Assembly (NCBI RefSeq): GCF_023343835.1
Contig: NC_064438.1
Coordinates: 57,374,578 to 57,438,577, forward strand
Direction: 5' to 3'
DNA length: 64,000 bases
From: Lagopus muta
Lineage: Eukaryota > Chordata > Aves > Galliformes > Phasianidae
The notes beneath the pieces are model-generated. The model was not told where the DNA came from. It made no database searches and worked only from the letters and a program-made list of their open reading frames with translations. This document shows positions 39,766-53,029 of the stretch, piece after piece; position 1 is the stretch's first letter, and every line of letters begins with the position of its first letter. A program made the translations under genes and the position numbers.

Positions 39766-41533
39766 CTCCACTATCTCAGCTTTTTCCCTAAGCAGCACAA
39801 ATAGAATTCTTCAGGGGTTTAATTAAATCCTTCTGGCAGCCTAGAAAAAGAAAGTTTCTCATTTCATTTGGGATGGGGGTTCTTTTCCTCTTCATTAAGA
39901 AACTTAACTCAGTATTATATCAAATACCGATATCTCAAACATTCCAAATGGCTTTTCCCCCCAGAAATCATCCAAACAGTAAATTTTGAGTCTTTGTTTA
40001 ACAGGCTATCTATCGATCTTTGCCAAAGCCACAGCACTTCATAAATCTCCACAGAAGCCAGAACAGCATTAAAAAAACCCACAGAAAAGAAAATGGACTA
40101 AAAGTTAATACAACTCCGATCACTTTCTAAGCAAAGCCTCCAAACACAGAAGCAGATTTCCAATAAACAGACCCTAGGGAAACCTGCCTGCTCTGCACTC
40201 ACCAGGGTCACCAGGAGATCCAGGAGCAGCTCTTAGAACACAAGTACATCCATAGCAACACCAGCACCAGATTTCACCCTGATCCCAAAGACCCCAGCTC
40301 TCCTTCCCTGAGGCTCAGCAAGGAGAAAGAACAAGGATGAAAGTGCCTTCATACCTTCAGAAGAAAGAAGAGCTTTACCATGAGAATCCAGAAGGAATAC
40401 ACAACCTGGGATCTTTAGAAAGGGAAAGCAAATCCTGATGATTAGATTAAGTGCTAAATAGGATACCACACCTGGGCTTTCTTAATGGACTTGCGTCAGC
40501 TGTGTACAGGACTGTCAGCTGGGGCTGATCAGAGCTCTATAGGGTGGCCCTCCACCCCTCCACCTCACCCTCAATTACCTCAGCCTATAATCAGCCCTAG
40601 CAGGAAGAGATGGAAGTCCTTTGGCTCTGTGGTGGGTCTTTGTGCTGGTTTTCAGGAGTGCTTTAGCAGCTTGTTATCAGCAAACACTCATGGAAGAGTG
40701 TTTAATTAACAGAAGTTAGTAAAAATTAGAAGACTTAGCAGCAGCCACGTTTAACACCAGATAGCAGAAATACCCTCCTTTGACATCCTTTACTCATTGA
40801 TAAGGTTTGATAAAGCTGTTAGCTTCACAGGCATTTTCTAGCAAATGAGCCATAAAATAGGATTGTTTAAGTATTATCCCTAAATAGCAAACCTTCCAAT
40901 TATGCTTGAAGAAAAATTACTATATCCTGCTAATTATAGCATCCATGGCTTGGATTTGTTTGAAGAGAAGCTCACTTGATTTAAAATAAACACCAACTTT
41001 GAAAGTAAGATGGGGATGCAGTGAGAAAAGAAGGTGAGAGAGAGGTGAGAGACCCAGCACGAGTGAAGCAATTGCATGCCCTCACATGATGGGAGCCCAC
41101 TGGGGGAGCCTCATCTCCACCAGCACCCTGAAACTGGTGTAGAGCTGGCTGCCAGGAGCATGGTGCCTCCTTAATGAGCTCCAGCATCACCCCAGCTCCA
41201 TCTGTGTCCCCAAAGCTGAGCCTTTCCCTAGGTCTTCCACCAGCTGCATCTCCAAACTGGGACCCACAAAACCTGTCCTGCTTTGGGGGATGCTCTTCTC
41301 TCCCTGCTCTGTGCTGCCTGCTGTCATAGTTAGGACCAGAAGCCCGGATGGAAACAGGAGCTGTGTGTCTGCAGGTTGTGAGTGACTTTTGGCAGTGTTA
41401 CCTGCCCACTTAAAAGGTTCTCCAGGACAAGGATGCACCTTCCCTTATGTGAGACAATAAAGGCTGCAAGAGGAGTTCTTGGAGTTAATGCTCATTAGAA
41501 GAAGAATTAATGTAATAACAGGCTGGGCTGGAA

Positions 41534-41773
41534 CAGGTGCACTCTTTGCTGGGTAAAGAACTGGATGGAAGGCTGGATTGAATGGTGGGGAATGGAGTTA
41601 CATCCAGCTGGCAACGGGTCACGAGTGGTAGTCCCCAGGGGTCAGTACTGGGGCCTGTCCTGCTCAATATCTGTATTGGTGACCTGGATAAGGGCACTGA
41701 GCCAGTTTGCAGATGATACCAGGCTGCTAGGAAGTAGGAAGGCCCTACAAAGAGATAGGCTGCATCAATGGAG
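41534..41773 (+). mobile_element. CR1 LINE internal ORF2 (reverse transcriptase C-terminal part)
   Basis: GTGCACTCTTTGCTGGGTAA, then a segment coding [18 protein letters not shown] sequence, the conserved CR1 reverse transcriptase motif, with GGAAGGCCCTACAAAGAGAT at the end. An in-frame stop and an internal deletion show that it is dead. It has no 3' tail. Confidence 0.85.
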
Positions 41774-42738
41774 ACAGCACTGAGCTGTGATGTCACCGAG
41801 TGATGGCATGTGACATCACCAGGTGATGGTCTGTGACCTCACAGCCCCAGCTGCATACACTGGGACATGCAGAAGCTGTTCCAGCTGGCTCCTTCCTGGA
41901 CTCTAGCTGAGCATTTCTGCACGGTGCCCAAACCCACACGCAGTGCTCAAGCTGACGCAGGTGTGTCCTGCCCTGCTGCAAGTTGCAGGGAAGCTGAAAA
42001 TACCATGTCACTGACCAGATGGGCAAATCTGACCTCAGTGCTTTCTTTTGAACAACAGCATGGCCTTCTACCCTTTACTGCTGCTTTCCTGCATAGTTTA
42101 CAGAGCACAGAGGTCACAGGAGCCAGCTGCTGGCTCGATAGAGAAAAAGCGAGCAAAGTCTGATTTTCACGAGACACAGAAAAGCATCACTATGGGCTGC
42201 ACGTGCTGGTCCTGTTTTAGTTAAAAGCCATTATACTTTGTCTGTGAGGTCACAGGAGAACCAATGCTGGGCTTTGCTTTTTTTTTGCAATGGGGTCACA
42301 GGGATGAGGGACACAGACAGAAAGAGGACAAGTGCCGACTGCCAGCGAACTGACAAAAGCACAGAGCAACCCAACTTCATTCCCTTTGGGGTTATTTTTA
42401 AATAAAAAAAAAACTTAGAAGGAGACATCCAACCTGTTTCAATGTACTTCAGCCTGAACTGTAAGCACAAATCGGACTCCTCTGCGTAAAAGCACTGACG
42501 TGTTGATGGAAGAAAGAGGGCAGAGCCCACACCTTGCTCTCAGTGCACATCTCCAGGCTGCAAACACAAAACCACCCATTTTTTTTTGCAAGGATTCTGC
42601 AAAAGGCTCTGTTTTGACTGATAATTCTGTCCAAAAACTCCCTTCTGCATCTTTCTCAGGCAGAAAAGCTTCTCCTGGAGAAACTGGCAACCCGTGGCTT
42701 GGACAAAGTGTACTCTTGGTTAAAAAAAATGTCTGTAT

Positions 42739-43268
42739 GGCTAAGCCCAGAGAGTGGTGCTCCCAGGAGTCAGTACTGGTTTTAAGTTGAAGGAGGGAAG
42801 ATTTAGGTTGGATGTTAGGGGGAAGTTCTTTACTAGGAGAGTGGTTAGGCCCTGGAACGGGCTGCCCAGGGAGGTTGTGGATGCCCCGTCCTTGGACGTG
42901 TTTAAGGCCAGGTTGGACGGGGTCCTGGGCAACCTGATCTGAATGTGTATGTTTGGTGGCCCTGCTAGGCAGGGGGGTTGGAACTACCTGATCCTTGGGG
43001 TCCCTTCCAACCCGGGTGATTCTGTGATTCTGTGATTCTGTGTGATATGATGGTAAGAAGGCCCTGCAGAGGGACCAGGACAGGCTGATCAATGGGCTGA
43101 GGTTCAACAAGATCAAGTGCCAGGTTCTGCACTTTGGCCACAATAACCCCAGGCAACACCACAGGCTTGGGGCAGAGTGGGTGGCAATTCTTCAGGCAGT
43201 GGCAGAGACTGGGGTTGGGTTTGGGGATCCTGGAGGGCTTTTCCAACCTCAGTGACTCAGTGATTCAG
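42739..43268 (+). mobile_element. CR1 ORF2-to-3' end copy split by a nested CR1
   Basis: The host copy runs 42739-42779 (CAGAGAGTGGTGCTCCCAGG, the reverse transcriptase motif). It resumes at about 43047 (GGTAAGAAGGCCCTGCAGAG) and ends in three GTGATTCAGTG-type octamers at 43268. A younger plus-strand CR1 lies between. Confidence 0.8.
42780..43042 (+). mobile_element. Nested CR1 LINE 3' end
   Basis: GGTTTTAAGTTGAAGGAGGG to GGTGATTCTGTGATTCTGTG with three tail octamers, inserted in the CR1 copy at 42739-43268. Its 3' UTR has the CAGGGGGGTTGGAACTACCT form, unlike most neighbours. Confidence 0.92.
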
Positions 43269-43757
43269 TGAAAAGCAAAGCACATGAGGCCTGCAAATAG
43301 GAAGTGTTCTAAAATGAGCAGGGATTGATATCCATCACAATGTTTTATTTGGATCTGGGCTATGTGTACTGTGGACTTTCACAGCACTCCAGCACACCAA
43401 GCCTGGAACTGTAAACAGCAGCAGCAAGAAGTAACCTAATTAGCACAAAGGATAGTAATGAAGGATGCAAACAGAGTGCCACCATTCCATAACTCCATAA
43501 TGAGGGCAGGAGGATGCCAGTGACCTCCCACCCATCCCAACATTCTGCAGCCCTGGTGCTCCAGCTGCCCTAGAGTCTACTGGACTTTCTACATGCGCTG
43601 AACACAATTGGGAGCACAATCCCACTAAGCAAAGCACTAAATATTTTAATATCTGTTCAACCTGCCGAGCCGAGTGACAGCTCTCCTGTGCAAATACACT
43701 GCCCTCATCATCAAAATGCTCATACTTCTAAGATTTTCAGAACTCTTTCACGCTGTG

Positions 43758-43772
43758 TATATATATATATAT
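43758..43772. repeat. (TA)n microsatellite
   Basis: About seven TA units preceded by TGTG. Confidence 0.9.
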
Positions 43773-45103
43773 CACAAAAAGACTGGCTATTTTGAAAGCA
43801 CTGGAAGTGCAGGCTGCTGATTTTTAATATGCATTGCATTTTATGGCTCAGCTACCAGGTTAATATGCAGTGTCAAGGATTTCAATGGGACTATATTTAT
43901 AAGCATCATTAATTCATATGAGTTCATAATAATCCCATAATATGGAATTAACACTATTCTGCTTTATCTAAGGTGCTATTAAGATATATATCATGCAAAA
44001 TGCAAGGCTATTATGCAGAATGAAAATACAAAGGCAAAACAACTTTGGCAGAGTGTTAGTAGGAGATGCAAAGGTGTTAAGGAAGAAAAGCTCGTTGGGC
44101 AGAGATGGAAGCTGCATTTTATGTGCTTTCTGCATCACCACTGCTGCACAGAGAGGAGCATGGGACCATGTTGTCTCCATGCCAGCCAGATGCACCCCCA
44201 GGGCCCCTATTGAGCACCAGAGGCCTCAGCTCCTCCCCAGACCTTGCAAAAAGGCACCAGCAGCGCTCAGGATCACATTAGTTATACAACAGTACTCAGC
44301 TGGGAGCAAAAACCCTCCAGCACGTATTACTTCTTAAGTGCTGCTACGTACTCTAAGAGGGAAACGTTCAGGAGGAATTAGGAAAAGAGCAGATAAATGA
44401 GCAGGGAATTCGGGACTGGACTCTTGGGAATGAAAGTGGGAAAAGCCTGCAGCGCTCACTGTGAAACCTGCTGAGGATGGCAGCAATGTGCTTTGCTCCT
44501 CCAGCAACAGCTTGGAACAGCTCAGCAGCGCCAAAGCTGTGCAGAGCATCACTGGGTGAAGCTCGCGTGAACGTCATCATTCACAAACCACACTCGTATG
44601 GTTTTTATTCATTTTAAAAAAGAAAAAAAGCAGAAAGCAAAACATTCCATCAGTCCAGTGTTGACAAAAGCTCTGTGTGGATTAACCTGCGTGAAAAATG
44701 TCAGCAATTGGTCGTGCGGGGGCAGCCAAAATCTCACAACATGCAGATCAATACCTCGTTGTTCAGCTTCTGGGTTAAGAAAGGGGGAAAAAAGCAATTG
44801 CCTTTGATAGATATGGGGAGGGATGAAGCCAGCTTCTCCAAAGCCCCGTGCCCCTTCAATGGCCCAAGCAATGCACTGCCATCCCCAGGCTCAGCACCTT
44901 GGGCTTGCCATTAAGTTCTCCCCTCCTAAAATTTCCTTCCCATTTTGCTTTTTTGTTTTGGGTTTCCTTTTGTTGTTGTTTTGCCTCCAAACGTGTTGCC
45001 ACAGCAACCCCAGCACTTCATCAGCGCTCAGAAAAATCCAGCTCTGCTTTGGCTGCTCCATGGAAACACATCTCAGCATCTTCCAGCACCACCAGGGATA
45101 AGA

Positions 45104-45370
45104 TGGGGTGCTGTGACAGGACAAGGGAAAATAGTTTTAAAGTGAAAGAGAGGAGATTTAGACTGTATATAAGGAGGAAGATTTTTACACAAAGGGTGGT
45201 GAGGCACTGGCACAGGCTGCCCAGAGAGGTGGTGGTGTTCCATCTCTGGAGACACCCAAGGTCAGGCTCTGAGCACCTGATGGAGCTGTGGGTGTCCCTG
45301 TTCATCGTGGGGGAGTAGGACCAGATGGCCTTTAAGGGTCGTTTCCAACTCAAACCATTCTATTATTCCA
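45104..45370 (+). mobile_element. CR1 LINE 3' end
   Basis: From GTGACAGGACAAGGGAAAAT to GTTTCCAACTCAAACCATTC. Confidence 0.92.
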
Positions 45371-46617
45371 ACATCAAGTAGATATACGAGTAATTACTTA
45401 AATTATCATCCTGTGTTACACTTCTACAGACTCCAAAGGTGACTCAGTAGCTTCTCATGAAGGTCTCTCCCATGGCAATACTACTCCTTGCAACCAGCAT
45501 TATCGTGGTCATGGCCATGGGGTGACCCTCAGGCTCCTCTGCGGCATCCTTTACGTATTTAAATTCAATATTCACTACCATTTCCTCAGCCACGACAAAA
45601 CACTGTGAATCCTCCCAGCAAAATATGCAAGTGCTTCAAAAAATAAGCAGAACCAAGGTTCAGTGCTGAAGATACGAAAATAGCATACACGTATTTGACC
45701 ACTTTACAAATAACAGTAGAGCTCTTCCTTTTATTTTGCACGATTTTCTTTATTCTCCCATCTGCGGTTCCCTCCTTCAGTTTCCCAGCTTTCTGCTCTT
45801 TGCAGGAGGTGTTTCTATGGGAGGTCTCAGTGCAGGCAGGAGGGCAGTGCTTTCCTATCACCCACAGCTGCCTCCCCCACATCTCAACTCAGTTCTTCTC
45901 CATCTCGCTAAGAAGCAGATTTTCAGCCTGACGGAGTTTAAAATAAAATTAATATATTGGCAGATATCCACAACAGCCTCTCAGGTGTTCATATTGAAAA
46001 TTATTATTTTCAACAGTTCATGGCTCATTTCTTTAAAATTAAAATTAGTGTTGTGGCAGCCGGGGATAATTTCCCAGATGCCAGTGCAGGATAGAGCTGG
46101 CTGATATGAGAAATGGGGCTCTGCTGCTGTAGGACATGCCTGGCTATGGCTTGTCCCATGTGCACACCAAGGGTAAGGATGTGCCGTAAGGGTCGCTCTG
46201 TAATGATGCAGCTCCTGCTTAAAGTGTGATCTGGAAGAAAATGTTGCAAAGAACAAAATGTGTGCAAGAGCAGTTGTCCCATTGCCATCCCACCATGTTG
46301 CGTGACCACAGCATCCTGCTGCCTCCTGCTACCCCACACCAAGCAGGACCCCATATGCTCTGTTGCAGCGTGGTCCCGCAGGAACTTAAGACCTGTTCAT
46401 CCCCACCAACCCCAATGGCTGCCTTCCTCCTGCTCTTGGCCACCAACCTCAGGAGAAGTGGAGGCTGTAAAGCTATGGGGTGGGCTGGGGGTGAAGGGAC
46501 CCCGGTGGGTGCTTCCTTAGTGCTGGGCAAGGCATGGGTACTGAACAAAGTGGGGGAAAGGAAGCTGAGTGGTTGTCATTCACTTGAAAAAGAATTTGAG
46601 AAACGACCAAAAGCGAG

Positions 46618-46815
46618 CATAGAATCATAGCATCCTAGAATGGCCTGGGTTGCAAAGGAGCACAACGCTGATCCAGTTCCAACCCCCTGCTGTGTGCAGG
46701 TCGCCAACCAGCAGCCCAGGCTGCCCAGAGCCACATCCAGCCTGGCCTTGAATGCCTGCAGGGATGGGGCATCCACAGCCTCCTTGGCATCCTTTTCCAG
46801 TGCATCCCACCCTCA
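46618..46815 (-). mobile_element. CR1 LINE 3' end
   Basis: Starts CATAGAATCATAGCATCCTAG and stops after the GGCATCCACAGCCTCCTTGG segment and a diverged continuation. Confidence 0.92.
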
Positions 46816-48792
46816 GTGTGAGCAAATTGTGTGTTTTTAGAGTTGTGGTTGCTCTGATACTTTTTCCATAAAAGAACCACAAAATAATGTATTCCACAGC
46901 ATCCCCATCCCTTTATGTCTATGGGCATAGCCCCAGCTCTATCCCTTCTTCCCTGGGCAGGGAAACACAGCCCCAGCTCGGAGCTCTAGGTGACATGAGG
47001 ACAGGGTGGGGACAGGGACAGAACTGGGACTGGGACCCTTCCCAAAAGGCCAGGAACATCGCAGACTCCACGCAGCACCGAGGCCTCCTTCTGTACTATA
47101 AATTACCAGGAAACATTAATAAACAGCTCCATCTACTGACAATCTCACCTCCAAAATCCAGATCCTGCAAGTGTCCTGTGCCACTGACTGTGTCCTGGCC
47201 TGGGCCAACACCTCACCAGCTGCCATCCCAGCTACAGCCCCTGCACAACCCCAGGTGAATGGCAGCCCCTAGGGGCCACAAATTACACCTTCCAGTCACC
47301 ACACCCCAGGCATCTTCCAGTCACCCATGAAATACAAAGGCAACGAAGCCAATCCAAAACGATGCCAGTTTTGCAAATTGCCCAGAAATGGCCCCACCAA
47401 CCTCTAATGTAGCATCTTCCTTTGCCTCTGAGACGTAAGGCCAAACTCCCAAAGTGCCACCAGGAGCACATGGAGGTGCCACTGCTCCCCTAAATGGCTC
47501 CAGCAGCAGGGTGCAGGGGTAGCTTTCCAGAGTCCCCCAAGCTGCTGGACCCTCAGCTCCACTTTCCTCGTGCCTTGAAGGGTAAATAGCAAAATGATGT
47601 AAAAGTATCTGAGCGTCCATCCTCCCAACCCACTCTGATTCTATGAAAGTGGGCTCATCACCTCTTGCTAGGACATCACCAATTCCACCAGCCCGAACCT
47701 ACTTCCCAAATATGGCAGGACAGAGACATGCGAGGACAGTGTAAAAACCCTGGCAGAAGCTTTCTGAGCTCATGACCACCTTATAATCCCTGCCAAAAGT
47801 CCTGCAGGGATAAAACTGCATCCACATGGGTGGGATGTTACCAGCAGGGTGACCTGCTCAGTGCCCCCAGCCAGCGCCAGTCTCCGCAGGGCCAGCACCC
47901 CATCAGCAGATGCTCTTTTCTGACCCCAAATCCCTGCTCTACCCATGAAAGTGGGGCTTTGGGGCTTTACCAGAGCTGGAAATGCTGCCCTTGGATCTGG
48001 GGGCCGTGCAGTGGAACAGGGCTGGGTGCCAGCCCAGCAGAGATCACAACCAGCGCAGAGCATGAAAATGTTCCTCATGCAATTTTAACTCCAGTGCACA
48101 AACTTAGCTCCATTCACTTGTTAAAGTTTTATGTGTTTAGGTGGGGGGAAACCACCAGCACTGCTGGTGTTTTTTATTTGTTTCCACTCACAACAGATCC
48201 ATCTGCTTTTATCGGCTCCCTGGTTGCCCACCAAAAAAGCAGAGGCAGAAGACTGTAAAAGAAAGAGTAGGGGTTTCCACGATGGATTATGGGGTGCAGC
48301 CCCAATACCACACGAGGAAGAATTTGAGCCCCCATCCAGCAGGAACCAAATGGGATTTCCCAGTGGTCCCCAGGGATGCAGGTGTTGAGGTCACTGCAGA
48401 AGAGCCGGGCTCCAGCAGCACAGCCCTTGGGCTAAAATGCAGGAAACCAAGAAAAAGATGTGAAGCCAAATGATAACAGATCTTTTCAGCACACGCTGTC
48501 ATGGACCACCTGAAATTCCCTTCACTGTTTCTCTCTATAAATGTCATCCTCAGGCAGATGCTCTGCAGTTAAGGGATGTTTGTTTGGATGTATAAATAGC
48601 CAGTCCCTCTGCTGGGGCTCCCAAGGCCATGCGGTGCCAACTTCTGCTCCTCTGTGAGCTGTGTGCCCTCGTTTCCCCCTCAACCACCCCACAAACAAGC
48701 ACTGCCTCCTCGTCCTCCATCCCCTCACTGATGCAGTGAATAGGCTGAATAAGAGGCAACTTTAAGAGTTACTGCTTTCAGGATCACGCATT

Positions 48793-48870
48793 GAATCACA
48801 GAATCATTAAGGCTGGAAAAGATCCCTAAACCCAAACCCAACCCATCCTTCAGTGCCATACCTCCATGGT
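48793..48870 (-). mobile_element. CR1 LINE 3' tip
   Basis: GAATCACAGAATCATTAAGG, then CTGGAAAAGATCCCTAAA and AACCCATCCTTCAGTGCCAT, a short old copy. Confidence 0.6.
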
Positions 48871-49503
48871 TCTACATGTCCCCACTGCCCACAACCTGGG
48901 CATGCAAAGGCACTTCTTCATCCTCGTGAGCACCTGTTTGCTTTCCACTGCACTCACCTTGTCCTCCTGGGACATGGGATGCTCATTCTTTAGCCCCCAC
49001 CAACACTCCTCAGAAACAGCCTTTACCAGTGGTTTTCACCCTGTCCTTCGAGAGATGGATTTGATGCAGTATCCCTTTTTTAAGTCTCACTCTGTCAGCG
49101 TCTCTTGAAAAGAAATAAAGCCAAATCGCAGCTGCAGACGCAGTGTTTTATGGATGTCGCAGCTTTAATATTCCTTTCACAACAGGCTGTGGACATAAGA
49201 GGCCAGTTTGTCAATCCAGCCATTGCCCAGGGCTAAGCTGCTAATTCTGCTACGTGACTGAGGCGTGCATGAGCAAGCTGCTTTCCAACACCAATGCTTG
49301 AGAAGGAGCACTTTCTCCCTTTGGTCACTGCCATTTCTTTTCAGTGTTGGCTGAGTTGATTCCACGCACAGCTTTGTGTTGCAAAACTTACTTAATAACT
49401 TGTGGGGTTTTTTCTGCTCATAGCAGTGCTTGCTCTTCTGTGTGGTTTTCCCATCTAGTAAAGGCTTTGAAGACACTTTGGCCTTTGCTGTGGAGGAGTA
49501 GTG

Positions 49504-49712
49504 TCATAGAATCATAGAATCATAGAATCATAGAATCATAGAATCACAGAATGGCCTGGGTTGCACAGGAGCACAGTGCTCATCCAGCTCCAACCCCTGC
49601 TGTGTGCAGGTCACCAACCAGCAGCCCAGGCTGCCCAGAGCCACATCCAGCCTGGCCTTGAATACCTGCAGGGACAGGGACTCCACCACTGCCCTGGGCA
49701 ACCTGTTCCATG
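49504..49712 (-). mobile_element. CR1 LINE 3' end with long octamer tail
   Basis: Five uninterrupted CATAGAAT units plus a CACAGAAT, then GGCCTGGGTTGCACAGGAGC. It extends through GCCCTGGGCAACCTGTTCCA. Confidence 0.95.
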
Positions 49713-50779
49713 AGCTTTCATGCAAACAGCCCTCTGCTTTTGCATGGAATCCTCTGATGCTGTAGAATCAGGATAGACCCCGGGTAGCTTTAACCTGCTG
49801 GCAAAGCCCTGCTTTGGCATTCATGCTTTTACACCATTTGCAGCAGAAAATAAAAGTATTCCTATCTTAAACCAGATGTTTCAGCTGAAAAGAGAGGTAT
49901 GACTGCTGGTCTCAGATGGTCTATAGCACGAGCATTAAGGCAACCAAAAGCATATCCTCATGATTTACATCACCCTCCCCCCTGCTTTGAGGGTTCAGGT
50001 CCAAAGCCAGCCCCAAATCAAGGTGAGTTTACAACCATGCTTGGAAGTGGCCCCAGTACATCAGCTGTGCAAGAAAGGTGGGATTTTCCTTCTGCCAAAA
50101 AACTTTGAGCAAAAATAGAGGTAAATGGCTCCTCAGTGAGCACTGAAAACAAGTTTGGCTCCAGAAATATCCAGCTCACAGATGGACCACCTCAGAAAAA
50201 GAGTTTTACCAGCAAGGTATGATGAAAAATGGCACTGTTTTATTTGGTATAGGATGAGCAGTATGTCCCCACTGTTCCCAGAGAGCTGGCTTTAGCAGCT
50301 ACAACTGCATCTGCAAAATCTTCATACGTTGCCTCAGGCAAGATGCTAATCTTCTTTTCCTGTGCTGATAATAATTTTTTTCCGTATGTTATAGCTGTTA
50401 AAATGTAATTTGCACTCCCCTGATCAGAGGACAGGCTTTGTGGCAAGGAGGAGCCTGGTGCTGGGACATGGATGCATCACATTGTGCATCCCACTGAGGG
50501 CAGCCAGGGCACTGTGTGATTGTGTGCTGCACCTCTAAGCACAATAACAGTTCATTGTTCATCACAACGGCTGCAATGAGGCGCCCTCACAGCCATCAAA
50601 GGGTTGTTCTTTTAAAGCACTTGGTCTTTGTTGGGAAACGAATTGAGTGTATGGTCATAAGGGATGTCCACAGTATAAACAGTATTGTGCTGTAAGTGTT
50701 AGGAAAGAATGGACAGATCCACAGGGCTGAAGACGGAGAGGAGCCCATCCACATCCCTGGCCACAACCTACTTCATCAC

Positions 50780-50853
50780 ATCATTCCCAGGAGTTGAACT
50801 CGATGACCCCTATGGCTCCTTTCCAAGTTGGGATTCCCTGTGATTCCGTGATT
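50780..50853 (+). mobile_element. CR1 LINE 3' tip
   Basis: GAGTTGAACTCGATGACCCC, CTTTCCAAGTTGGGATTCCC and two GTGATTCC-type octamers. The sequence to its left, from about 50700, may be a decayed extension. Confidence 0.6.
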
Positions 50854-52392
50854 GCTGTGATGTTTGATCCGTGTTAACGGCCTTCCAGGTGTTTCTTTCC
50901 TTCATTTGTACAAACACCTAAATAAAATCAGCAGTGCTGAACCAACTTCAAACCTTGATCCCTGCATCTGTGCTTCTCCCTGGAACCCACCACCACAGCC
51001 CCATTGATACCCATACATCCACTCCAGTTAACTCAGAATATTATTTTTTTAGGTAGTTTATTTCCAGATCAGTTCTCCATCCTGTTTCTATCAGCTCCTG
51101 GGTTGAGGCAGCTGAGCACAGCCACCCTCCCCAGCACACCTGCTGACAGCTGCCCTCGTGGGCCTCATTCTCCGTTTCAGCCTTTCACCTTTTGTTTGCA
51201 TCATTCTTTCAGCTGGATTTATAGCAACCAAGCTTACTGCCTACCACAGTTTGGCCTCTTTTTTGACTAAGACCAATGAGGAATTCTTTGAGCAGTAACC
51301 CCTACTCCTTAGCACCATCTCCAGATGGCCCACAGACACAACACTCCATCTCCTGGAAATACATCTGTTTTAATTTCAGCCCTTCTATCTTTCACGCTGC
51401 AGTGACTTAAAACTAATTGGCTTTTCATCTTCGTTAAGGCAGCTCACCCCTTCCAGCCAGGCCAAGCCCAGAAGCTCCCTTCTTTCCCATCACTTATTCT
51501 CCCTTCCACTACATACATGAAAATTTAACACTAATGAAATCCAGCATCTGAGCACTTGCCCTTTCTCCATGACACTGTGCCACACTGGGTTGTGCACCCA
51601 CAGGGTGTGAAGTGGTCTCCCAACATCCCAAGACACAGAGACTCCCAAACCAGCACACATCCTTCAGCTACATGAGTTATGTATCACACAGTAAAAAGAG
51701 AACTGAAGATACTGCTTGCTCAAAAAGAGAAAAAAACCCTAACAGCATATAATTTGTTACAGACCACCTTAGGGAGCAAGGAGAGAACAAGACAAGGGTC
51801 TTCAGGCACAACAGTAGCTTCCATGCTCCAGCAGGTGGTTGTTCATCAGTATTGAGGTCCCCTAAATCCACAGGATGAGTAGGACTGCACCAAGCTGTGG
51901 CTGATCGTGGCTTGTCCTGGCTCCACAGCTCTGCGATGGATCCCAAGGGAGGTCATCATCTAACCTGCTTGCAGCTCCAAACCAATTCCCATCACTTCGG
52001 TGTTCCTGTGCCTTACACAGAAAAAATGGGTATGTTTTAAATTAAGGCATGTTCTGAAGCTGTATTTCTCATGGCAAGAACTCTTCCCTAAGCAAGTTGT
52101 GTGCAAAGCTTTGACGGCAGCAAACCACTGCCTGCTGTGCTGGGTGGCTTCACAAGTAAGCTCATTCTCTACAGGGAAGAGGAGCACGAGGCTAAAGGAG
52201 TGTGAAGTCAGGCAGAGCAGTGATAAATTCATTAGATGGGACTGCCATGAGCTCGGGGGGAGCTGGAGCAGATTTGTCACACTGAAGCACTGAAGTAGGC
52301 AGCACTGTCCTGGGGATGGTGGGCACCCAGAGGGGGAGTAAGCTGTAGGAATAGAGCAAAGGCAGCACTTCTCCACGCAAGGCATAAAGAGC

Positions 52393-52650
52393 ATAGAATA
52401 GAATGGCCTGGGTTGCAAAGGAGCACAGTGCTCATCCAGCTCCAACCCCTGCTGTGTGCAGGTCACCAACCAGCAGCCCAGGCTGCCCAGAGCCACATCC
52501 AGCCTGGCCTTGAATGCCTGCAGGGATGGGGCATCCACAGCCTCCTTGGGCAACCTGTGCCAGTGCCTCACCACCCTCTGGCTGAAAAACTTCCTCCTCA
52601 TATCCAACCTAAACCTCCCCTGTCTCACTTTAAAACCATTCTCCTTGTCC
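52393..52650 (-). mobile_element. CR1 LINE 3' end
   Basis: From CATAGAATAGAATGGCCTGG to TCTCACTTTAAAACCATTCT. The reverse strand carries an unbroken frame through the ORF2 C-terminus ([20 protein letters not shown]). Confidence 0.95.
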
Positions 52651-53029
52651 ATGATGATCCATTCTTCTGTTGATTTCATAACCATAACTGTTGACCTTAT
52701 GGAGTTTTGCCTGACTTGTGACTAAAGAGGAAGGGGAGATCATTCCAAAGTCAGCAAGCAGTCACACTGCTTTACACAGGACATAGAAGTAGATAAGGAT
52801 AGCAGCTATACCACACTTGGCAGCACACAGCCCCTAAGAATGGCCACCAAAACCCTCAGACAGGGAAAGAGTGGAGCTCTGTGTAACTGCGTTGCAGGAA
52901 TTCATCATGCAGTGCCACAGGTCCTGGGGTGTTTCAATGCATTTGATGATGTTTCACTGAGGTTAAATCATATTCAAACATTATCGATTATGGGTATTTG
53001 GGACAGAGTTATATTGTTGTGAATTTAGC

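Larger units (their letters stand above)
37137..45103. other. Intergenic with frequent CR1 pieces
   Basis: Besides the CR1 fragments listed separately, there is an A15 run at 37805-37819, a perfect 15-bp tandem duplication (TTTGGGCTCAGCTCC) at 39019-39048, a TA microsatellite at 43758-43772, and an octamer-rich AT patch at 43800-44040. No coding gene is supported. Confidence 0.7.

Noticed and set aside
42439..43143. A 234-codon minus-strand frame
   Set aside because: It reads antisense through two plus-strand CR1 copies and low-information flank, with no protein family visible.
51960..52685. A 241-codon frame on the minus strand
   Set aside because: Its recognisable half is the CR1 ORF2 C-terminus; the remainder is chance open sequence past the element's 3' end.
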